From: Rostratula benghalensis
Lineage: Eukaryota > Chordata > Aves > Charadriiformes > Rostratulidae
Assembly (NCBI GenBank): GCA_013399305.1
Contig: VXAI01000015.1
Coordinates: 6,919,474-6,983,473, forward strand
DNA length: 64,000 bases
Direction of reading: 5' to 3'
In this document: piece by piece, positions 58,001 to 64,000 of the stretch
Layout of the letters: each line of letters opens with the position of its first letter
How positions within the stretch are numbered: position 1 is the first letter of the stretch
Notes under the pieces: model-generated
Database searches by the model: none
Seen by the model: only the letters and a program-made list of their open reading frames with translations
What the model was told of the DNA's origin: nothing
Position numbers and translations under genes: made by a program

Positions 58001-58248
58001 GTGCTGAGTGATCCGTGCATCTGCACGCCCAGGGCACGGGACACTAAAAGCATCAGCTTTTCTAAACTGATGTCTTGTCATATATAAGGCCTATTTAATT
58101 CATTTAAAAGGTTTAAGGCAATTACAAAAGGCTCTTACCTTAGCTGCCACGTTCTCATAGCTAGTGGGGTTCATGACATCGTAACAGATTAACACAACGT
58201 TTGTGTTCTGGTAAGAAAGTGGTCGTAGCCGATCGTAGTCCTCCTGCC
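54915..58248 (-). CDS. RHOF: RHOF (Rif), filopodium-forming Rho GTPase, C-terminal part (3 coding exons in window)
   Basis: RHOF is a Rho-family GTPase that drives long filopodia and stress fibres through mDia formins. Minus-strand exons 58248-58139, 57380-57246 and 55079-54915 give about 135 residues, beginning at the Gly of the DTAGQ motif, so roughly the last two thirds of a protein of about 211. Switch II ([15 protein letters not shown]), the guanine-specificity GCKTDL, the Rho insert region after [14 protein letters not shown], and ECSAK are all intact. The C-terminus is polybasic ([10 protein letters not shown]) and ends in the CAAX box CSVL; the final Leu predicts geranylgeranylation. 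RHOF rather than RHOD or CDC42 is supported by [14 protein letters not shown], by [20 protein letters not shown] and by position beside TMEM120B. The first exons, with the P-loop and switch I, are not found up to 64000. Confidence 0.95.
55080..57245 (-). other. RHOF: RHOF intron preceding the last exon
   Basis: 2.2 kb, phase 0. It contains one copy (55498-55728) of an unidentified element also present in the next intron, and a short (TG)n run near 56754. No exon is seen. Confidence 0.8.
55498..55728. repeat. Diverged interspersed element, copy A
   Basis: This segment aligns collinearly with 57679-57887. Shared words include AGAGCAGAAT, TTGTTTTGCTGGT, a TGCAATNNTG-type word and CACTACAGA, in the same order and orientation. 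I cannot assign it to a family. Confidence 0.6.
57246..57380 (-). CDS. RHOF: RHOF internal coding exon (45 residues)
   Basis: The acceptor CTACCATCAG precedes TGGTATCCTG and the donor is AACCAG|GTAAAT. It encodes [20 protein letters not shown] and [15 protein letters not shown] to EPITYNQ, with the nucleotide-specificity motif. Confidence 0.96.
57381..58138 (-). other. RHOF: RHOF intron
   Basis: 0.76 kb, phase 0, largely occupied by copy B of the unidentified element (57679-57887). Confidence 0.8.
57679..57887. repeat. Diverged interspersed element, copy B
   Basis: The partner of 55498-55728, same orientation, with many substitutions and small indels. Its downstream border is near a CpG-richer patch (about 57905-58045). 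Confidence 0.6.
58139..58248 (-). CDS. RHOF: RHOF coding exon with switch II (36 residues plus part of Gly)
   Basis: The acceptor TGTCTTTCAG precedes GGCAGGAGGAC, completing the Gly of DTAGQ from the missing upstream exon. The donor is GCTAAG|GTAAGA. It encodes [33 protein letters not shown] and AAK. Confidence 0.96.
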
Positions 58249-61200
58249 CTGAAAGACAAAGTATGTTTTGGTCAAATAACTCTGTCCTTAACAAGCAGCA
58301 CCATGGGAATATGTAAAGATAAATACTTGAGATCAAGAACAACAGTACTACAATTGCATAGACTGCAAGTTTTCCGTACTTGTAAAATTCCTTCCCTTAA
58401 ATGCAGGCGTTTCCTCTTCACTGACAAAAACTGGTGCTTTAGAGTATAAAATATATCCTTGGCAAGTTTTAATAAAAAGCCTGCTTTGTCCACCTGCTAA
58501 GTACTTAGAAGCAGCTGTAATGGCCAATTGTCAAGTTGCTGCTCACAAGCAAAATCAGCAAGAGGAATCTGACAGTTATCGACTAAAACATCTGCAATTT
58601 GGCAGTGGCTCCGTTCTCCCAAATCCCATTTGCACACGCGGTGCTGGGAGGAGAAGAAATGCTGTATTTGCCAGACGTGAATGCTGAAGTAAAAACCTTA
58701 AGTGGGAAATTTGCTTTTCCCAGCCCTGTGAGCTGAGAGGAAGCAGCAATTAGTGCTCTGTACCTTCAGCGCTGCTGCTCACTGTGCAGCACAAAGGTGG
58801 TTTTACAGGATGTGCTGCAACATGAGCCAGGCTTAACTGGTCTTTGCAGCAGGACTACACAACACATCTTCAGGATACTGATGGATTCTGGAAAAGCAGG
58901 GGATTTGTCAAACTTCTGATTAGGGTGGTTCTAGCCACATGATCTGACAAGGGGAAGCTAATTTGTTTCAGACCTGTGCTCTTCCCCTTGCTGTATATGG
59001 TGACTTAGCAGTAGTATCTGTCCTGGGGGCTGAAGATCTCTTGCTTTGAAAGATCAAGTGCCAGAAAGCAATAATTACCAGATATGGTTTGCAGCTCAGG
59101 AAAAAAAGCCTAATCTCTTTATTTTTTTTCAGAGAGTTAGTATGAAAGAAACCACAATTAGAGCAGTCTGTAGACCTATTTGCCATCTGAATGCTGCCCC
59201 GGGAGTCAGGTACATCTCTGTGATCCACTAACTTCCCAAAACAAGAACTGGGAATGCCATTGCTTCCCACAATGTACACACAGCCATAAAATGTGCTGGA
59301 GGGAAATTACACTTTTTTTTTTTTTTTTTAATTGATACTTCAAATGAAGGGATGCTGAAAATTCCAGTGTGCCCCAACTTTATACCAACTACCTGCCTTG
59401 GCACCCTGTTCACTCCAGCCAACGTGCCTGTCTCAAACTGCCATCCGAAGAACTGCAGATGCCAGAAGGTAAATAATTCTACAACACTTTACCTACCTTC
59501 TTAATTTAAATGATGGATCAAGATACAGGTTATTAAAAGGCAATCCCTACTGGATAAGTCATTACTCTGTTTGTCTGAGATGTTTGTAGAACAGGAAACT
59601 TAGGTTTGGACCACTGTATTTGAGCTCCCACAAAAGCAGCGTGCTCCGTGGGCAATGTGCAGAACAAAGAAGGATTGATCCCTCAATGTTTAATCCAGAA
59701 ATAATAAACAATTGACAAAATTATGCATGTTGTATAAACACTCACAGCAAAGGCTGTGCTGCTTAGCCCTTCTTACTCTTCCCAAATCCACCTGCTTGTT
59801 TGCAACCGATTTACCATTTTGTTGAGATAATCCTCTAAATGCATTAACCACATCAGCAGCCAAACATTTCTTTTTCCTTCTAACCTCCTCTAGTGTTATG
59901 GGTTGTGTGTAATTTTCCCTGTTCAAGTTCATGACTCTGAGTCTCCACTAACGTAGCTTGTAAAATCAAAAGGCCCTCCAAGTTGTTGCTGGCAATTTGT
60001 GAAGCAGACATGACCATGCCCCTGGAAGAAAAACATCAGTTTGCCTGGAATTAGAACACACAGCTAAATCCACACCATCCTGGATGGGATAACAGAAGAG
60101 ACATCTTCAACAATGTGACACAAATATGCTGTATTGCAATTCAAAAACTGTAGACATGAACTGCACCTTCATCTTCAAAACTAGAGCTACGTGGTTTTGG
60201 CTCTTTTAACAAACTGAGAAAATAAACATGTAAGAAAACGCTGCTGCGTAAAATGTGGCTCCACACACATCTGGGATTTCAAACACAGAGCACAGAACGA
60301 GATATAGCGCAGGGGACCACAGGGGGAAGGTTAGAAGGCAATTGCTTAACTTGCATTATGGTCAGATTATTGCAGTGCTTACTTGGAAGGAGAGGAAGCA
60401 ACTTTTTAAAAGCTCAGACGCAGTTCTTCAGTTGCTGAGGCTGTAACAGATCAAGCTGTGTCTAAACATCAGCATCCCTCTCAGTGAAAACAATCCCTTT
60501 TACCCCCTGTCCTTAAGTGCTGATGATGAAAATGCAAGGGGGCCTGGGAGACTTTTTCCCTTACAGCAGCTCAGACTGTGGTTGAGCTAATCTGGCACAG
60601 TTAGGTCTTCTAGTAGAAGAATTTTAAAATGAGGAAGAGGACTGAAGCTAAACAGTAAGTGAATGAATATGCAAAGCCTCTGAGTGTAGTTCCTCAAGCA
60701 CAGAGAGCTGTTTCCTTTCCCCAGTTAAAAAAAAAAGGCATGCTGTAGAAAAATTAGTCAAACATGCACCTACATCTGAGCGTATCCGTGACTCTCCTCT
60801 GCCCTCCTCAATCCATTGTACCATCAGAGACGCTATTTATTTTTTAAAGAAGAAACTTCATCCAGCTGAAATCACTTAAAAATTTCCTACTTTTTGCCAA
60901 AGATTACACTCCTGCATCCTTCTGATGTGCTGCAAAACCCACAACTTGGCAGCCAGGCCCTACAAGGGGGTGGGACTTCAGGTGGTGGTTGAAGGGTGAA
61001 CAGGGGAAGGAGTGAAACCACAGGTCTCGGTCTCACGTGGACGTTCACCTCTGTCTGCTCTTCCTCACCAATTCACCACCGAAGACATGCCAGCCCATGC
61101 CTTGCTCAGCCCATAAAGGAGCTCAGCAGCCACTGCCATTGACAGAAGGGGGTAAATGAGAGTCAAGACTTGCCAGGCCAGGAGGCCACCAGTATGTGCT

Positions 61201-64000
61201 GTCCTAACATACAGCAGCCCCGTCCATCACCACCAACCACCAGCGGGTCAGGAAGAATGTAATATCCTGCCATGCAGTCCATGCAGCTGAGCACTTCCTG
61301 CGTGTTCCTACGTATGGCCACATGTTGTCTGTAATGCTCCACACTCCTGGTTTCGCAGTGACATGGACCCGTGAGATGGTGAGACCTGACAGGCACACAG
61401 AAATGCACCCAGTTCTCTTTGATTTGTTACTCTGCAGGCTCCATGGGAACACCGCAGCTTTTAGCTTACCAGCTATGCTTTTCACTAATCAGTTTAAAAA
61501 AAATTAGGAAACAGACATTCTTAGCAGGAATAAAACGAGTAGAGGAGGACACGTGGGGTGTCCTAGAGTTAAAAAGTTGTGAGTTTTCTGTCTTGCTTAG
61601 CTACACCCTTCTTTTCAAAGTTATAAAAAGTTATCCTTGCATATACAGCTTCTAAAATTTCTGTTAAGGCCTGAGTGCCATGCATCTGTCATTACAGACC
61701 TAAAAAACCCCACTGGAGGCTTCACATGTGCTTCCTGCCAGTCACAGCGAGCACCCACAATGATGAGGCATTACTTCCTCCCCAGCCTTCCCCGGCTCAG
61801 CGCAGCGCTCTTTGGGCTGAGGGAGCCCTGCACTGAAATGAGACCTGGTGTCTGAGCTGCAGCTAAAGCATCGACGCTGCTCCCTTAGTGTGTAAAAAAT
61901 TACAGAGTTAATTTACCTCGCAATGCTTTTGCCCCTAGCGAGCACAGCAAGAAATGGAAACTTTTAATTGAATAAGCAGCTGCAAAGCCTATTTGCAGGC
62001 GAGACAAGTGCTGTTACAAACCCTTTAAGCCTTGCGTAGGTATACCACCAGCTTCCTGCAACAGCAAGAGGTGTTTCTGATGAGGAAGACAGAACAGCAC
62101 AGTACAGAAGCCTCATGAAGAAATGTTATTCTAGCATATTTTAGACTCACTCGTTAAGTTCATTTATTACCCATTTTCTTGCCAAGAAAAAAAAAGTACC
62201 TTTTGTAGCTTGAAATGTTTGATTCTTAGGCACTTTGTTTGTGTCCTTCTCCTTCAGTCAGTAGAACAAGCTCAAAGTCTCAAGCTGCGCAGGAGTCAAC
62301 AATACAAAGAATCCTTCTAACTTTTAACAACCCACAGAGCCAAACCTGTGCGTTACCTTCCCGTGATGCTGATGTACGTGCAGCTTTATTCGCTGTTGCT
62401 CTTGGTAAGATCCTAAAAATATTGAAGTCCTTCCTGCAGTAGATACATCATGAAGATGCAGTGACACTTCTCAGAAGAACAGCTTTGCCTTCTCCTCCCC
62501 TACACCGCTACATGGCACTTATCTGAACCCCTTCACCTCAGAAGTAGTTTATATCCTTTTGATCCCCTTTAAATGACCTTGCGATAACCTGAATGATTTT
62601 GGAACCTTTCAGGGAAAGCAGCAAAACACAAGTGTAAAGCTGTCTCGGGATTTTTAGAGAAGAGTGACACCAATTCAAGCAGTTCACTAAGTCAGAAGAT
62701 GATTCATAAAATACAGCTAATATGCTGCACAATTAAACTAGTGTACTTCCAGTAATAAGGTGTATGTTTAGACTCCTCCTGAAGTTGTAACTGCTGCTGT
62801 ACAACCACCCCAAACCATCATTGCCCACCTGAGAGAGGAATTTAATGAGCTGCTGCATGATATGGCAGAAGCAAGTCAACATAGGGAGACAGCGATTCCA
62901 AAACTGCACCTCCCACGCTGCATCTGTGTGGCAGTGGGACAGGAGCTCTCATCTCCTGAACTGGAAACTCCCCTTGCTCTTCTCTTACTGCACTATCTGA
63001 ACATAGAGGACAGGACACAACTCCTGGTCTTCGTCTAACTCTTATGGAACTCAGCATCAGTGTTGTATTACTAAAAACAGGATGGGATTAAAATGTGTGC
63101 TCAAGTGAGCTCTTCCTCAAGCGTAACTTCCAGCTTCAGGAAGAGGATGAAAAGCTGTCTGAATCACAGACTAAGACACAGATCTGTAACACAAAACTAT
63201 GTGAGCGGCTTTGAAATAGAACCAAAACTCAAGTCTTTCTCAGTCTCAAGCAAATGCCTTTAACCAAGGTGGCAAACTCCCCCCTTTCTTTGCACCTGAT
63301 CATCTTGATGTGTCTCACGCACAGCAAAAGAAATTTAACAGGAAGGAGGGAGACAAGTGTCAGCATCCTCTTAGCGACTTGCAGCCTGGTGGCCATGACA
63401 CTGCTGTGGGAGGTGAAACATGTTGGGTTTCAGTGTTCCCAGATTAAGAGATGGAAAGTAATCACTCTTTCATGGCAAAGATCTCTGCCCACCAGGCAAC
63501 AACAGCATCTCCACTTCCCAAAGTGTCTTATGGGTGACAAAATATCCCCCACTGTTCTACAGTGGGGCAGTGCTTTTAGTATTTATAGCTGTGAACTACA
63601 TGTAGAGGAGTAGATGCTTTCTGCTACACTTACATGCCTGACCAAGGAAACAGGGTAAGACACCACCAGCATGGGTCTGGTGAGACTTCTCTGGGCTGCT
63701 GGTGGCTGTAAGTCTTGCACAGAGCTGAGCTCCCTGCGTGATGCAAGGAGCTGGGCATTTCTAACAGGCTTGCAAGAGTTTGGTGCCGCGATACTGAACC
63801 TGCCCTACCTACCACCACTTCTGGATCCAGCCTGCGCTCCTTAAAACCTGGAAGAGACTCTGAAGGCAAACACTGGAAGGTGCAGCTTGATTTTAAATGA
63901 GCCAGCCAAGTATCTAGAACTGTGTGCCAGGCAAAAATTCCATACTGGCAGCAAACAAACATAAAAACTCATCGAGTTCACTGTGGCAAGTTCTCTGTTC
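58249..64000 (-). other. RHOF: RHOF upstream intron, continuing beyond the window
   Basis: I searched this 5.75 kb for the RHOF switch I exon and P-loop exon on the minus strand and found neither. It is probably a long intron. A T18 run lies near 59312-59329. Open frames (for example 59690-59932 minus and 63254-63613 plus) resemble no known protein. No CpG island is present, which fits the promoter lying beyond 64000. Confidence 0.6.

Noticed and set aside
59690..59932. 80-codon minus-strand frame rich in Lys/Arg upstream of RHOF
   Set aside because: It does not match the RHOF P-loop or switch I exons and has no other recognisable similarity.
63254..63613. 119-codon plus-strand frame near the right edge
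   Set aside because: No domain, no upstream CpG island, and composition like flanking non-coding DNA.
1..64000. tRNA, rRNA, CRISPR, operon or prokaryotic-type features
   Set aside because: None seen. The window is an intron-rich vertebrate region, and apparent palindromes and repeats are low-complexity or CR1 remnants.
1..64000. Endogenous retrovirus or full-length transposon
   Set aside because: No paired LTRs, no gag/pol-like frames and no long transposase frame were recognised; only truncated CR1 3' ends are supported.

Overview
The window is vertebrate nuclear DNA, most probably from a bird. Genes are split by GT-AG introns. Repeats are sparse for 64 kb: I recognise only three short fragments of a CR1 non-LTR retrotransposon, the commonest avian repeat. 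The gene order ORAI1(+) - MORN3(-) - TMEM120B(+) - RHOF(-) is the order I know from human 12q24.31 and its avian counterpart. The assignment to bird rather than another sauropsid is inference.

Layout: 1-5.9 kb is non-coding, with a CpG-rich scrap at the left edge that could belong to the neighbouring KDM2B promoter. A CpG island at about 5.9-7.4 kb holds the ORAI1 promoter and first coding exon (6585-6698). After an 11.3 kb intron the second exon (17956-18522) completes a 226-residue CRAC channel subunit. MORN3 lies on the minus strand in five coding exons between 30861 and 22408 (238 residues, seven MORN repeats). The 7.3 kb between MORN3 and TMEM120B is non-coding and contains an RFX X-box-like site near 32.89 kb, a plausible MORN3 promoter. 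TMEM120B has a CpG island with GC boxes and a perfect CRE, then twelve coding exons from 38625 to 51875 (339 residues). RHOF is on the minus strand and only its last three coding exons (58248 to 54915) are inside the window; the exons for the P-loop and switch I lie beyond 64000 or are missing.

ORAI1/MORN3 and TMEM120B/RHOF are tail-to-tail pairs; MORN3/TMEM120B is head-to-head. The four products have unrelated roles: store-operated calcium entry, a sperm/axoneme MORN protein, an ER/nuclear-envelope membrane protein, and a filopodium-forming Rho GTPase. The arrangement is conserved synteny, not a functional cluster.

I found no evidence for a previously undescribed system. The points most worth checking are a 71-bp perfect duplication around a single N in the ORAI1 promoter, the absence of the mammalian ORAI1-alpha N-terminus together with a strong-context three-codon uORF, the X-box upstream of MORN3, closely apposed poly(A) signals of ORAI1 and MORN3, and two diverged copies of an unidentified element of about 0.2 kb in RHOF introns.
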